Shown: in pieces, positions 10,962 to 26,321 of the stretch
How positions within the stretch are numbered: the first letter of the stretch is position 1
Layout: every line of letters starts with the position of its first letter
Assembly: GCA_963681505.1 (NCBI GenBank)
Contig: OY811971.1
Coordinates: forward strand, 8,489,991 to 8,553,990
DNA length: 64,000 nt
DNA from: Eunapius fragilis
Lineage: Eukaryota; Porifera; Demospongiae; Spongillida; Spongillidae
Reading direction: 5' to 3'
Made by a program: the position numbers and the translations under genes
The notes under the pieces: generated by a model
Databases searched by the model: none
Told to the model about the DNA's origin: nothing
Seen by the model: the letters and a program-made list of their open reading frames with translations, nothing else

Positions 10962-12189
10962 ATGGCAGCATACATGCACGACCCCGGTCGTGTGTCCGTG
11001 GAGTATGTTGGAACGATGTTTCCTAGCTTGGTACGTTTTGTTACGATAAACTATAATATTAGTTAAAACTCAGCAACAGCCATCACCAAACAGCGAGACT
11101 AGGTTTTTTTAACGCAAAGTATAGGGTATACGTACGTTATAACTGAAAGCTATGCAGCCTTCTCTGTAAAGATCACGCGCGTGCGTAGGATTTTGATCGA
11201 AACACGAAGTGTGCAAGCAACTTCCCACCGCACGTACGATCCATATGAATAGGGAAGTCCTAGCTGCTAGAACGCCACAGTGCACCACACGCATCAACGC
11301 ATAATTCCCACAAACGAGAAATGTAAGGCAACTCTTGTGCGATCGCGTGTCATAGGTTGTGCCTTCATAGTTGTACCACAATATCTCAGTGAAGAGACGC
11401 GCTTGTTTATGTGCCGATCGCGAGTCGATGGTGCATGGTTTCCTTCTCAGCACATCCAACTCACTGCCCGATGGTGGAGTCACCAAGATTACATTATATT
11501 TATGGTACTGCACGCCACCATTAATTAGTTGCTGATGCCTTAATTGAGCTGGAGTACCGACTCGAAATAGAGACGGTTATTCCGTATTACTACCAGTTCT
11601 TTACTTCGGCTGGTGAGTATTATTGTTAATCTGACCTCTGTTGTTAGTACCTTTGGATGCTTGCAGGTATTTGTTTGAAGGCAAGGGAACCCGACCATCA
11701 TTTGGACAAGGCAAAAATTATGAAAAACATGACTTTGATCAGAAGTTCTTCCCTTCAAACTGGGACAAAGTATATACGATCATCTTGGAGATGGGTGTAT
11801 GGTCCAATATCCTATACGTATCTGCAGCAAACCGAAATGGTCACCGCTTGTATATCATAAAGACGGCAACGGTATGCTGGTACCAAAGCCGAGGATCTTC
11901 TCTGAAGTTATCATGGTGTATGTAGTTAAAAAACGATGCTAGTTTTATATATGAGTACTTGTGATGGACACGCGTTCAGGAATTGATTCTCTGGCCGCGG
12001 CTAGTGAATAAGGTCTATAAGTTGTCTGTACTTATGACCTATATGTATTGTCTCTCTTGTTACTCCTGTACTATATATTGTTTTGAATGAGCTCTGCATG
12101 CATGATGTTGCCTGCAGGAGATCATAATGTTTGCCTTCAAACATCCATCGGCCTATGAATGTGACAAAATGGTGCATTCCAACAGATAA
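10962..12189 (+). CDS. Candidate four-exon small gene, unknown function
   Basis: Exons 10962-11030, 11549-11612, 11648-11871 and 12118-12189 join with consistent phases to a 142-residue protein ending in TAA. The start has a good context (GACATGG); donors are gtacgt, gtgagt and gtatgc; acceptors are gag, tag and cag. The product starts MAAYMHDPGRVSVEYVG, and its third exon is aromatic- and charge-rich. I recognise no domain. A warning: a second frame across 11741-11911 is also open and protein-like (it includes YHKDGNGMLVPKPRIFSEV and ends at a gtgtat donor), so the exon-3 reading may be wrong. The model is an inference from splice-phase consistency only. Confidence 0.3.
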
Positions 12190-13785
12190 TCATGTACATG
12201 TAGCGGGCTTTTCCACTGTACTTTTCAATTTTGTGAACCTGATGTTATAGCAACCAGTTATCTCAGGGTTTTACATGTAGATGTTCATATGTGTGCACGA
12301 TATGACGCTTTCAATTTGTTTTGTATTTTTATCATAAATGTGCATCTCCTTGTAATCACACACGTTACACAACTGCTATGGACTTCCTTCCTATTTTCAA
12401 CGCATCATATACTACACATTTGCAGTATGGTAAAATGTATATTGTGGAATCTTGCTTTAACTTCGTGTTTTTATCCCCGAATCCCACGTTTATTAAGACC
12501 CACTATGGATTTTTGCTGATATGACCAAAATGCACCAGCACATTAAAAACGATACAGATGGGGAAATAATAGTGAGCTACATGTATACAACAGAACGAAA
12601 CGGTAAAACACCACTACCATTCTCATTCCCGCCGGATGTAGTGATCCCTCGTGTTAAAATATTCAATCGGTTATCATAATTAGTTCCACTATTGTGTCGC
12701 GTGAGAAATGCACGAAATGTCTTGGTATCTGGGAACTAATAAAACGCTCTACTAAATTTGCGCATGGCATATAGGATATAGTTTTGATACTGTTTCGGCA
12801 ACAACAAAAACATATCAGGACCTGTTGTTATTATACACTAGTCTGGCACGCAGAAATTTTAATTTGCGCACTTGCGCTGCATCAATCCACATAAGCGTGG
12901 GCGTACCGTAGCTGAATCGTTTTTATTTTTAGCAGAACGGAGGTTTGGCACAATGTATCGTACTATTTTAATGTTCTCGAGAGCAGAAGTCTCGTGAGCA
13001 GACGACACATCAATAATTAAAAGATGACGCGAGGTATTACATAATGACATACGTTTATGAATATAATTAATTATGCTTGGTTGTAATTAATTTATTTCTC
13101 TTGATTTTAGTTAATGGATGCTTAATGTTCTTTTCACGATACACGTATATTATAATCAGACCGATTTTTAGCGAATACTGAATGTGTTTGGAATTCAATT
13201 TGATAAAATTAGTTTTAGTTCATTGATTTGAATTAATAATTTCTTGTCTTGAAACATGATAAATCATTTTAAAATGTGACAAATTTATTGGTGAAATCAG
13301 AATTCTCAAATCTCTATCACAACTTTACATATTCACTCATGTCCTCCATTTCTGGCCATGAGCGCAAGTTATACCAATCACTTTAGAATCTCCTGGAAGA
13401 ACATCTTCAGGTATCAGATATATATTATTATTATATTATATAATAAAGCATAAAACTGATATACGTAATCATTACGTAATATGGAGTGTTATATTTAACT
13501 GTTCCCATGGCGACATTTACGTATATTTAGAATTGCGCAGCGTTATAAACAGGTGGGATGTAATTTGATTGTAGTTTTGTTCACCACTTTTGGCTTGCGA
13601 TGTTGTTTTTTTTCAAAATGCCAGGAGAGCTAAACAATGAGAGGAATACAGTGGCGGATCCAGGAATTCGGCGAGGGGGTCCAACATCAATAATTAATGA
13701 GGGAGAGGGGCGGAAGAGGTGCCGTGTGGAACGAAGTGTATGGGGGAGAGATGTAGCATGCGCATATGCAGAGTTCAAGATATTC
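12190..13785. other. No gene; relic of TATATGGGACAG repeat relative
   Basis: AT-rich. Bases 12370-12500 (CTTCCTATTTTCAACGC, ACTACAC, TTCGTGTTTTTATCCCCGAA) are a diverged relative of the repeat at 14037-14330. Nothing else supported. Confidence 0.4.
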
Positions 13786-14041
13786 TATATATGGGACAGT
13801 GTCCAGTAGAATCACCCTTCTGGCTAGTTTTTCAAGTTTTCAAATTTTTTGATTTTCCTTGAACACCCATGAGCTTCTGTTAACTTGAATGGTCCTTACG
13901 CATCCAATCCATCACAAAGTTATTAGGCACTGAATTTATAATTAGCCACACATTTCAATGCGAGCGTTACTTTTCTTTTGCTAGTTCTGGATATTTTGAA
14001 GAAGTACCATAAGGGTGATTTAGCTGGACACCGTCCCATAT
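13786..14041. mobile_element. MITE with TATATGGGACAGTGTCCAG termini, copy 1
   Basis: Inverted terminal repeats TATATGGGACAGTGTCCAG...ATCACCCTT and AAGGGTGATTTAGCTGGACA...CCCATATA bound ~255 bp of non-coding DNA. The second copy is at 22362-22588. Non-autonomous; no transposase for it is visible in the window. Confidence 0.75.
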
Positions 14042-14330
14042 ATGGGACAGTCTCCGAGAAAATGGCCCTTCGCTATATAATTTTAAAGTTATAAAAATGA
14101 CTCGCGTTTGAATCGCTATAACTTCGGAACGGTAAACGCTATTGACTTCCTATTTTCAACACTTCATACTACACCATTTCCCTCTGGTATAATAGATTAT
14201 GGGCTCTTGGATTAGCTTCGTGCCAGTGTTACAACGTCCGATACCCCTTGGGGTTCAAATCCGCCATATCTTTCTGCACGAAAATTCAATTCACTTCTAG
14301 TTTGGTTTGTACGTAGAGGGATCCTGTACC
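14037..14330. mobile_element. Second TATATGGGACAG repeat family, copy 1
   Basis: Starts TATATGGGACAG, then CCCTTCGCTATA, then CACTTCATACTACACC, TTAGCTTCGTGCCAGTGTT, CCCCTTGGGGTTCAAATC and ATTCACTTC. The copy at 21209-21480 is colinear. It shares only its first dozen bases with the adjacent MITE, to which it is joined directly. Confidence 0.65.
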
Positions 14331-14802
14331 TATTGATTTGTTCTGTTCGTTAATTTTTTGTTTATCCGTTACGGGGATACAACTGTGCAAACTAATTGCA
14401 TATTTCCCGGTCGTTTCGCGCCATTTATCTATTACGACTGGCATCGAGGACATGAATATGCAAACTACTTCCTGTTAAATAACTATGCCTCCGCCCATCT
14501 ATACACCATACAACAAGTACGCGGCGTTTTCGCTTCTTGCAAATGTCTGGTTCTGTTCCCCATCTTGGCTTCTTCAACATAGCGAGCAGAAGCTAAAGAT
14601 TCGTCATACGTGGGTTCAGCTGCCATCAGCCTGCGCAACACGGTACGTACTCTGCAGCGCATGCACGTAGAAATCGAGCGTGTTGGCTCGGTCAAACTGC
14701 TTCATTTATGCGTGCACAGCGCTGCAGAGGATGAAAGTGCACGGTGTCTAGGGCTAGCTTAATCTGAAACGCACCCTTCCTTTTTGACTTCTGCACACGC
14801 AC
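14331..14802. other. No gene seen
   Basis: Left flank of the 6-kb palindrome. Short overlapping open frames on both strands near 14485-14690 have no domain, start context or splice support. Confidence 0.4.
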
Positions 14803-17700
<2,898 letters not shown>

Positions 17701-17907
17701 ACAAAAGTAACACTTTTATCATACACACACATACACACCAGGCAAGTGTGTTGTGTGCACGTATGTATTACTTCTGGTGTGTGAGAGTAGGTATGTGAGT
17801 GTGTGGGTGTGTGCATGTGCTTAAAAGTACATGTTCGGACCTTTGTGACCTGGGTAGGGAGTTAAGTCGAGAGATGATGAAAAGGTCTAGAGTCAATTGG
17901 CTACTAA
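17701..17907. other. Spacer of 6-kb palindrome
   Basis: About 207 bp of sequence not shared between the arms, including TG-rich runs and CTTAAAAGTACATGTTCGGA. It would form the loop if the arms extruded as a cruciform. Confidence 0.8.
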
Positions 17908-17997
17908 ATTGTCAGGTGTTGCCATGTGCACTTAATACACAACACACACATACACACGCACATACACACATGCACATACACACACACATACACACAT

Positions 17998-18035
<38 letters not shown>

Positions 18036-18383
18036 ATGCCATGACCCTACAGCAGGGCTGGCATGCCAAACATGAACCTGTTCAATGACACCAATTTTTT
18101 GCTATGGTACAGAGGCATCAGCTATAAGCTGCCTCAGAATCTAAATTCCATTTACTCCATCTCTTTTATACATTTGTATGTATGCATGTATGTGCTAGAA
18201 CTCATGGGTACATGGGAGCAGTTGGATGTGAATACTATTACCACTCAATCCAATAAAACCTTTACAGAGGTCCAGTCCAGCCACTATCAGTAGTGATAGG
18301 GTAGCAATGATTTCACTGCCAGGCATGCAAGGCTTCCAACCCATACATGTATGCCCTTTTCCAGAGTACACGTATCACACAGG

Positions 18384-18426
<43 letters not shown>

Positions 18427-19601
18427 CACATACAAACACACACATAGGCACACACACACGCACACACACAAGCACACACACAATCAATCTCTAAATGACA
18501 TCTGGAAATTCCATAAGCTACGTGTAAGGAGGTGAAGCAGAGGCCAGCCTATAGCTGATGCTTCTGTCCATAGAACTCAGCAACAAGTGGAAACACTCAC
18601 CCCAGATCATAATAATTGGTGTCATAAAACAGGCATATTTTCGATCTCTGTGGCCTGGGCATCCATGCTGTGTATAGTGTTAGGGGTTTGGATAGGTGGT
18701 GGACAGGCCTAGAGCCATGAGCCTTACCAAAGCTTCTAGCAATACACTGAGGTGAGCTTAAGTGATGGAAATCACTGAGCCCATTGTGGTTAGCAGGCTT
18801 GTCATGATGGTGGGGGTAGTCAACCTATGGCATGAGATGAGTCCACAAAGAAATGGATGGGTAAAGGTGAAGGGAAATTAATGGAATCACAGAAAGCCAG
18901 CTCAGAAACTATCTCTCCATAGCATCGGAGATTCTTCTTAGCCTGGATATATGTCTTGTATATTGAAAACCTCAACGGCTATGGGTGATGGTGCATGGTT
19001 GTGCACCTACCTAGCTGCTGGCGCTACTCAACCTGACAACTTAGTACTTAGAATCATGAGACATGAGCATCTAGTGTAAGTGATGGGACATGAGCATCTT
19101 GTGGAGGCCATGGGTACATCAGTGGAAGCCAAACAGGAGCAGAAGAAGAAAAAAAAAATCAAAATTGCATATGAGGTGAATTAAGGACCAACAGGCTCTA
19201 ATGGCAAGTGTGAGTGTACCAAGCAGAATGGAGAGTGGGTGGTTTGCACTTGTGTATGTGTGTGTGTGTTTGTTTGTTTGTGTGAGTGTGTTTGTTTGTT
19301 TGTTTGTTTGTTTGTTGTTTGTTTGTGTGAGTGTGTGTTTGTGCATGCATGCCTGTGTGCATAAGTGTGCATTCTTGTAGTGTAGGCTCACATCTAGTAA
19401 GTGTGCTCATGGCAACAAGAGAAAACGGAAATTTTTACAAAGCAGAGGCCAGTTCTGTGTATGTGTGTGTGTGCATGTGTGTGTGTGTGATGGATGACTG
19501 CCAAAGCCATTTTTATGTGTACAAATGCACATATTTGTGATTGAAGCATGACTCCTGTGTGTGTACATGAATGTGCGTGCATGTGCATGTGGGTTTGTGT
19601 G

Positions 19602-19638
<37 letters not shown>

Positions 19639-20002
19639 ATGTGCATGCATACATGTATGTTTAAAAGTGCAAAAGGCAACAAGAAGACCTGTTGGTAATT
19701 GCCAGAGCAAGGAAACACAAATTTACACAAACAATAAACATGTGACTGCAGTTGCAAGTGTATGCTGTGTGGTGTGTATGTATGCGCATGCATAAACGTG
19801 CACATTGATACACAAGACAATTTAGAAAAAGGTACGGCTCCAATAGAAATACAAAAGAGAAGCATGTGATGAATAGGATGACAGCTAAAAACAGTTTAAT
19901 GTTTGTGGGTCGACCATTAGGAAATAAAATAAATTGCAATAGCAAAGCATTGATGTTGATGCGTGAATGACTGACTGCCCATGGTGTGTGTGTGTGTGCA
20001 CA

Positions 20003-20044
<42 letters not shown>

Positions 20045-20795
20045 AGTGTGCACGTGTGTGTATAAGTGCACATGGCAATACTAAATTCCCAGCTAAATTC
20101 TAGCCTGGAGTATCTTCTGGGAAAACCTCACGTTCATTCTACCCTGAGCCTAAATGTCTGGGAAAGCCTTGCCTCCATTTAACTCATTCCCTCACTTTCG
20201 GTCATACCCCATCTAACACACTGTCCCCAAAATATTGACACCTGGTATGGTTGTGTTAGAGGTGGGCTGCAATCACTCCAGCTAAATGCCAGCTGCATTG
20301 CTTACCATGGCTGTACGTATAAATGTATTGCTACAGGTGTTATTGTTTATACATCAATGGCAGGTAGAACCCTTTTGGCTTCTACCATGGCCTAACCACC
20401 TTACCTTGACCAGTGTCACGGTGTGGGCTGACCAAATGGTAACCTTGGTTCCAGTCACACTCAGGGCAGGGGGACAGCAAACCCACAGTCGCCTGACCCC
20501 TTTTGGGCAAACAATCAACTATGCCAAGCACATCACCAATTGGAAACTAAGCATGAGGGATCATTCTGACAGAATTAAATGACACCAATTCATCTGATCT
20601 GAGGTTGTGTATGAATGTGAGTGTGTGCATGTGTGTTGTATGGATATAATTTTGTAGAACCAAATATAATTGGTTCACCAATGAAGATAAATTAAACAAG
20701 AAAGAGGTTTTAGTAGGCCATGCAATGAGAGTACTACATGTTGGTAAATACATGTAGCTACAAGGAGGTGCATGTTTGATAAATATATATAATTA
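17908..20795. repeat. Right arm of 6-kb palindrome
   Basis: Inverted counterpart of 14803-17700, from TTGTCAGGTGTTGCCATGTG to GTGCATGTTTGATAAATATA. Flanked on the right by an AT dinucleotide stretch (20781-20810). Confidence 0.9.
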
Positions 20796-21208
20796 TATAT
20801 ATATATATAGGGTAGCGCAGGTAGTAATCGGCATGCGGTAGTGTTCGGCCCCGATGTGTTATTTTTTTTAAAAGGAACGTAGTTGCATTAAATTATACTT
20901 ACTGCCTCCTAAGACAACCCAGAAGGATGGCTCTTATCCTTTTTTGAAGTACTGAAAAGTCTTCTAGAAGTCTCTGTAGTGTGTTGAAAGTGCGGTTGCC
21001 GACCCCTCCCCATTGCCGACTATACCTTGCACTACCCTATCATTACACTGCATCTCCACCTCTTCCCCCCCCCCCCCCCCTATCAGTTTAATACCACTAT
21101 GCATGTTATTTGAATACAGACTTCATTCCTAGGCCTATATGGATAATTGTATCCAAGTAGGATACATATAATGTATGTTGCTCGTTGTGTGTACACCGAT
21201 TTATTTAA
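20796..21208. other. No gene; poly-C run
   Basis: AT-repeat edge followed by unique sequence. A C run of ~16 bases lies at about 21065-21080. No exon supported. Confidence 0.4.
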
Positions 21209-21480
21209 TATGGGACAGGGTGTGTGAAAATGAGCCTTCGCTATAATTATAATTATAATTATATATATTAGTACACACCATTGACATCCTATTTTCATCA
21301 CTCCTTATTACACCATTTCTATATGATACAATAGATTTTGGGGTCCAGAATTAGCTTCGTGCCAGTGTTGCAACATCCGATACCCCTTGGGGTTCAAATC
21401 AACAATATCTTTCGGTAGGAAAATTTATTCACTTCAAATTTGGTACATACATGGAGGGATCGCGTGCCATATCTAGCTTT
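21209..21480. mobile_element. Second TATATGGGACAG repeat family, copy 2
   Basis: Colinear with 14037-14330 (ATATGGGACAGGGTGTG, CCTTCGCTATAATTATAA, TTAGCTTCGTGCCAGTGTTG, CCCCTTGGGGTTCAAATC, TTATTCACTTCAAATTTGGT). Confidence 0.65.
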
Positions 21481-21924
21481 GCAAAGTAAGTGCACATTAG
21501 CATAGATCAGTGTAGTATGTAGATTAGTTAGTAAGCTTCACATGCTGTATCACATGTGAGAGGTAGCATCCTACATGTACATCAAGTGTACTGCTTCATT
21601 GGCAATGTAAAAAATAAAATTTTGAGTCACCCTTCACCCCCATAACCAAAATGTAGGCTACAGAAATTATTCACTAAGGACATGCACAAAGCAACAGAAA
21701 AACAGGATGTCACAAGGGGTGTGGCCACAATTTCCTGAGTAGCAGCTCCACGGCCACAGGTGGGGAAGGAGGTGGTGCCCGAATGAGTGCCGTGGTTAGA
21801 AGGAGAATTATCCTACAGATAAGAAGTGAGCTTCATGCCTCCTCTTGCTGTGTTTCTCCCTCCTCAATCCACGTTGTGGTCTAAACATGCATAAAGTGAG
21901 AAGTGCATTGTGATTCGAACACTC
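21481..21924. other. No gene seen
   Basis: Unremarkable sequence between two repeats; no supported exon. Confidence 0.4.
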
Positions 21925-22195
21925 ACACATACATATACACATACTTCTATATCTACTCCTACGTATACACATTGCCATACTCCTACATGCGCACATGTAC
22001 ACACATACACTTACATACACACATAACCTACATTCCCACATCACACATACTCCTACATACACACAAGTACATACACATATACTCTTATATACACACATGC
22101 ATACCGCTCGTTCATACACACATACACACATACTCGGGCCTTACTCCTACATACACACATGCACATATACACACATACTCTTACTTACACACATA
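21925..22195. repeat. Degenerate ACATACTCCTACATACAC minisatellite
   Basis: Irregular repeats of ACATACTCCTACATACACAC and shorter variants. The Thr/His/Tyr-rich open frames across it come from the repeat. Confidence 0.8.
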
Positions 22196-22361
22196 CCTGA
22201 CAGCCCAGTGGAATGAGTTATGATGGTTAATGTAGATAGTTGCGAGTGATTCGATTTGCATGTAGACATATAGCACTGTTCATATTGATAATCTCGAAGG
22301 GTGATGCGAGTTTCATCAGTTTATTTTTCTAATGTACAATTAATACAGAGCAACAATATGC

Positions 22362-22588
22362 ATATATATGGGACAGTGTCCAGCAAAATCACCCTTCGGG
22401 GGAGTTTTTCAAGTTTTCAAATTATTGTATATTCCGTGAACTCCAAAGAGCTTCTATCCATTGTCCTTACGCATCCAAAATTGGGCTATCCATCATAAAG
22501 TTCTACACTTTTACGCAAGCGTTACTTTTATTTTGCTTGTCCTGGAAGATATTACATGGGTGATTTTGCTGGACACTGTTCCATATAT
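22362..22588. mobile_element. MITE with TATATGGGACAGTGTCCAG termini, copy 2
   Basis: Left end ATATATGGGACAGTGTCCAG with AAAATCACCCTT, right end GGGTGATTTTGCTGGACACT then CCATATATAA. Internal sequence resembles 13786-14041 (TTTTTCAAGTTTTCAAATT, GTCCTTACGCATCCAA). Confidence 0.75.
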
Positions 22589-22856
22589 AATTATAATTAT
22601 ATCATAACCCCCGTGCCATTTACGAATCTATGGGGGCGGGTAGATGTAAAGGACATCCGTTAAGTACTCCCGTATATGAGAAGGAAGATTTATCAAAGCA
22701 GACTAGGCATAGTGCGTACCACCAATTGTTTCATCCTTTCCAGTTAACATGAAACACTCATTCGTACTAATTAGCTACATGAAGGCGTTCTCCCATCTCA
22801 TTGCTGGGTTAGGACATAAGGGTGATTCATTCTTTATAAAACACAGTATACGAAGA

Positions 22857-22928
22857 TCCTCGGTAGTATAGTGGTTAGTATCTCCGCCTGTCACGTGGAA
22901 GACCCGGGTTCAATTCCCGGCCGGGGAG
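22857..22928 (+). tRNA. tRNA-Asp (anticodon GTC)
   Basis: A 72-nt cloverleaf. The acceptor stem TCCTCGG pairs with CCGGGGA (one T-G wobble), with discriminator G. The anticodon stem TCCGC/GTGGA (one G-T pair) carries loop CTGTCAC with anticodon GTC at 22890-22892. The T arm contains the B box GGTTCAATTCC, and the A-box region is TAGTATAGTGG. No intron and no encoded CCA, as expected for a eukaryotic nuclear tRNA. A Pol III terminator follows directly. It decodes GAC/GAU. Confidence 0.97.
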
Positions 22929-22929
22929 C

Positions 22930-22937
22930 TTTTTTTT
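22930..22937 (+). terminator. Pol III T-run terminator of tRNA-Asp
   Basis: Eight consecutive T residues starting two bases after the tRNA 3' end. Confidence 0.9.
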
Positions 22938-23648
22938 GGAGCATACTTTTTTTTCCCAAATAATTTTTGTTTTTGCCCAGCTCACTTCGTAATACTAATG
23001 CAACAATATACGAACAGATGCATACAAACACGCACCACCTTCAGGACATGCATTTGAACGAATTGCAAGCCAACAAACCAGCGGGCGTAAGTAGAGATGC
23101 CTACGTATACCAGGCAGCTGATTCTACTTCTATTATTCTATTATGAATTAATTTTTACGTTTTTAAAAAATATTATAAGACATACTGAATGGCATATGCA
23201 CTACAACGTTCTTGGCCTAAATATTTACAGTCAGGCAGCATCTCTATGGTGCCAGAACTTAATAAGCAGTACTACCGTGCTGGACTGCAATAGAAAGCCT
23301 TCGCATAATATAGCTGAAAGAATGATTTTCAGAAAAATAAAATGTGATCTTGTGACCACAAATGGCTGTACCAGGATTTGTTTACACGTTTGACACTCTG
23401 TACATGTGTTCAGGCTAACTGTGGTTAATTGACACAGAAACTATTAAGGTGGTACAATATTGTTGATTGCTTGTGGTCAATTATCAGTTTGTTTTATCCC
23501 AATGATGACTTCAGTGTTGTTGACTTCTAGACAACAACACGAGTGCTTCAATGTGATTTACATGTCTCTTATAATATTGTGGATTCTGAAGTACCTATAT
23601 ACCTGTAGATTCTATGCCACTCCCTGAAAAAATACCCAAAATGTCATC
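22938..23648. other. No gene seen
   Basis: AT-rich sequence downstream of the tRNA gene; open frames are short and unsupported. Confidence 0.4.
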
Positions 23649-23804
23649 ATGGCCTCAATTCAACACAACATCACCTCTTCTGATGCCAACCAGTATATGG
23701 AGGATGGACTTTACCCATCAGTGGAAGGGGAACTGAATGCAGAGTATGAAGAGCCAATCTCGATTCTGTATCTGAGTATAAGTACATGCTATGCACAGCT
23801 ATAA
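23649..23804 (+). CDS. Possible 51-codon frame or exon
   Basis: ATG in good context (CATCATGG) opens a 51-residue acidic frame (start MASIQHNITSSDANQYMEDG, then repeated Glu). A possible donor, gtataa, lies near 23776. No partner exon or family recognised. It may be a first exon of an unidentified gene or chance. Confidence 0.15.
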   Translation: MASIQHNITSSDANQYMEDGLYPSVEGELNAEYEEPISILYLSISTCYAQL

Positions 23805-24085
23805 CCTTCACTGCATTTTCACCTTTCCCTTCCCTGATAGTTGTGGACCTGAAAGAGAAATCTTTGATATGTTACATCACTGAGAAACAAATAATTCTAT
23901 AACGTATTTTTTGCTCACTTTAATCAATAGCGCATTTTAAAAACAGAAAGCTAAGGAAGCTTGTTTACCAGTGGTTATGCAAGTACAAATACTTGGTTTT
24001 GGATACCAAAAGCTTGTGGTAGCACATGTAGATATGTACAACATTGTCAAATCTGCATGTTGCACCCCCTTGCAGATGTAAGTAA

Positions 24086-24087
<2 letters not shown>

Positions 24088-24140
<53 letters not shown>
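24088..24140. repeat. (CA)n microsatellite
   Basis: About 26 CA units, followed by an imperfect CA-rich tail to about 24190. Confidence 0.95.
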
Positions 24141-24142
<2 letters not shown>

Positions 24143-24199
24143 TGCACACACACACACATGCACAATCACACAAAAAAACACACACATACAAAATCACAT

Positions 24200-24631
24200 A
24201 TACTTGTGTCTCATAACCTCCACTACATGGTCCTACCTCAGCCTTCCACTACATGGTCCTATCTCAGCCTTCAACTATATGCATCACCTTCAGTACATGC
24301 CCATGTTTCATTGCCTCCACTACCGGCTGGTGCCACATAACCTCAGCTACATGTCCTGGCTCATAATTTCTCATAGCGTCCATTACATGCCTTTGTGGTT
24401 CTGTCTCATAGCCTCCACCTGATGCTTGTGTCTCATAGCTTCTACTACATGTTCCTGTCTCATACATTGTTATGTCTATAGCCTCCCCTGAACGGTTATG
24501 TCCCATGCACTACCGAGTTAAAACCTCAGGTGAGAACTCAAAAGCAACCCTTCTTTTGTGTTGGGATTTACTCTCTGAAATCACAGATGCACCATATTTA
24601 ATTTCATCTGCTATGTATAAACATGCACGCA

Positions 24632-24685
<54 letters not shown>

Positions 24686-25512
24686 ACATTGTCCTGTTTG
24701 ATAGTTCCAATCCTCCTTACATATGTGTGTCTCATAGCCTCCAGTACATGGTCCTGTATTATATAGCCTCCACTACATTTTTGTGTCCACAGCATGCTCA
24801 TGACCCATGCCTTTCCATCACTGTAAGTGTAAAGTGGGGGGAGGTGTGGTTGAGTTAAAACCACTGCTGGGCTAAAAGCAACCCTACTTTTTAGGTAGGA
24901 TTTACGCTCTGCACGCGCAGATGTAAGAACCCCCCTTCCCCCCCCCCCACTATTTTTTATTTCCATGTCACACCCCTGCAGTGTGACATGAGAATTAAAA
25001 ATGTGGTTTTAACTCGACCACACATCCCACCACTCTATACTTATAGTGAAGGAATGGCATGGGGCATGAGCGTGTATTGGAGGCTATGAGACGCAAAACT
25101 GTAATGGAGGCTATAATACAGGACCATGTATGAGACACACAAAACATGTAAGGAACTATGAAACAGGAAAATGTGGTATGTGTACATTTGTTTGTTTACA
25201 TGTTGCTGCTAGGGGTGTGACATGCAGATGAAATTTTAAAATACTGAAATATGATGCATATGTGCTGTCCCAGGGTTGCTTTTCAGCTCTGCTGTGGTTT
25301 TTACTCAACTGCACACTGTGAACTTGTGGTGAAGGAAAGGCATGGGACACGCAGTGGAGGCTATGAGATACAACAATGTATGAGACAGGACCATGTAGTG
25401 GAGGCTATGAAACACAAACATCTAGTGGGAATATGGCACATGTAGCGAACGCTATGAGATACTGACCTTGTAGTGAGACATGCATGGGAGGCTTGTGTAT
25501 GTCTGTGCGTTA

Positions 25513-25550
<38 letters not shown>

Positions 25551-26200
25551 CTCCTAGTCCTCACTACACAATAGCAGACAAGGGGTGGGGGGTGGGGGTG
25601 ACAATGTAGTTTGCTATAAGATTTTTAATGTCACAATTGCAAAGGCATAAGGGCCATAGCCTCTCCCGATGGCAGCGTTCCCTCCTCCCACATCAACACC
25701 CTAACTGCTATAGGCATGGATACTTCCCAAATCCTGAATCACCACTGCTAATTGCTTGTATCTCATCACCTCCACTACATGCTCATGTGACCATGCCCTT
25801 AACCATATGTCCTTAAGTTCAGAGTGGGGGGGGGAGGCGTGGTTGAGTTTAAGCCACACCTGAGCTGAAAAGCACAGATATATTAAACACTCACCATATT
25901 TATACTTCAAGTGTTTAGTTTTCAACTGCATGTCACACCTTCACACACAGACACATGCAAGCTTGTGCTTTATAGTCTCCACTACATATCTCATGTCTGC
26001 ACTACATGCTCATGTCTCATAACCTCCACTGCACGCCCTTGTCTCATGTCTTTCACTACATGATTATGTCTAACTCATGCCTCCACTAGATCACTAGATA
26101 CTTGTGTCTCATGCTAGCCTACAGTACTACATGTTTGTGTCTCATAGCCTCCACTACATGCTTGTGTGGTCCTGTCTCATAACCTTCACTACATGTTTGC
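24200..26200. repeat. Degenerate 'CTCATAGCCTCCACTACATG' repeat field
   Basis: Dozens of imperfect copies of a roughly 30-bp motif around CTCATAGCCTCCACTACATG and CTCATGTCTCAT occur in both orientations (forward 24200-24480, 24720-24800, 25750-25800, 25970-26200; inverted 25060-25130, 25340-25450). CA/TG arrays at about 24632-24682 and 25515-25549 interrupt them. The motif also appears in the 6-kb palindrome arms (around 16370-16425 and 19055-19115). Open frames here are repeat artefacts. Confidence 0.7.
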
Positions 26201-26271
26201 TTTTTCCTGTTGGCAGTGCTTCATCTATTAAAGTGTGTGGTGAGGTGGGTGTGTGTGTGTTGTGTGTGTGA

Positions 26272-26321
<50 letters not shown>

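Noticed and set aside
11109-11513. 134-codon minus-strand frame
   Set aside because: No domain, overlapped by an equally open plus-strand frame, and no splice-consistent neighbours.
14255-14270. B-box-like GGTTCAAATCC in the TATATGGGACAG repeat, suggesting a tRNA-derived SINE
   Set aside because: No convincing A box at the right distance, no cloverleaf and no oligo-A/T tail; the second copy has a changed B box.
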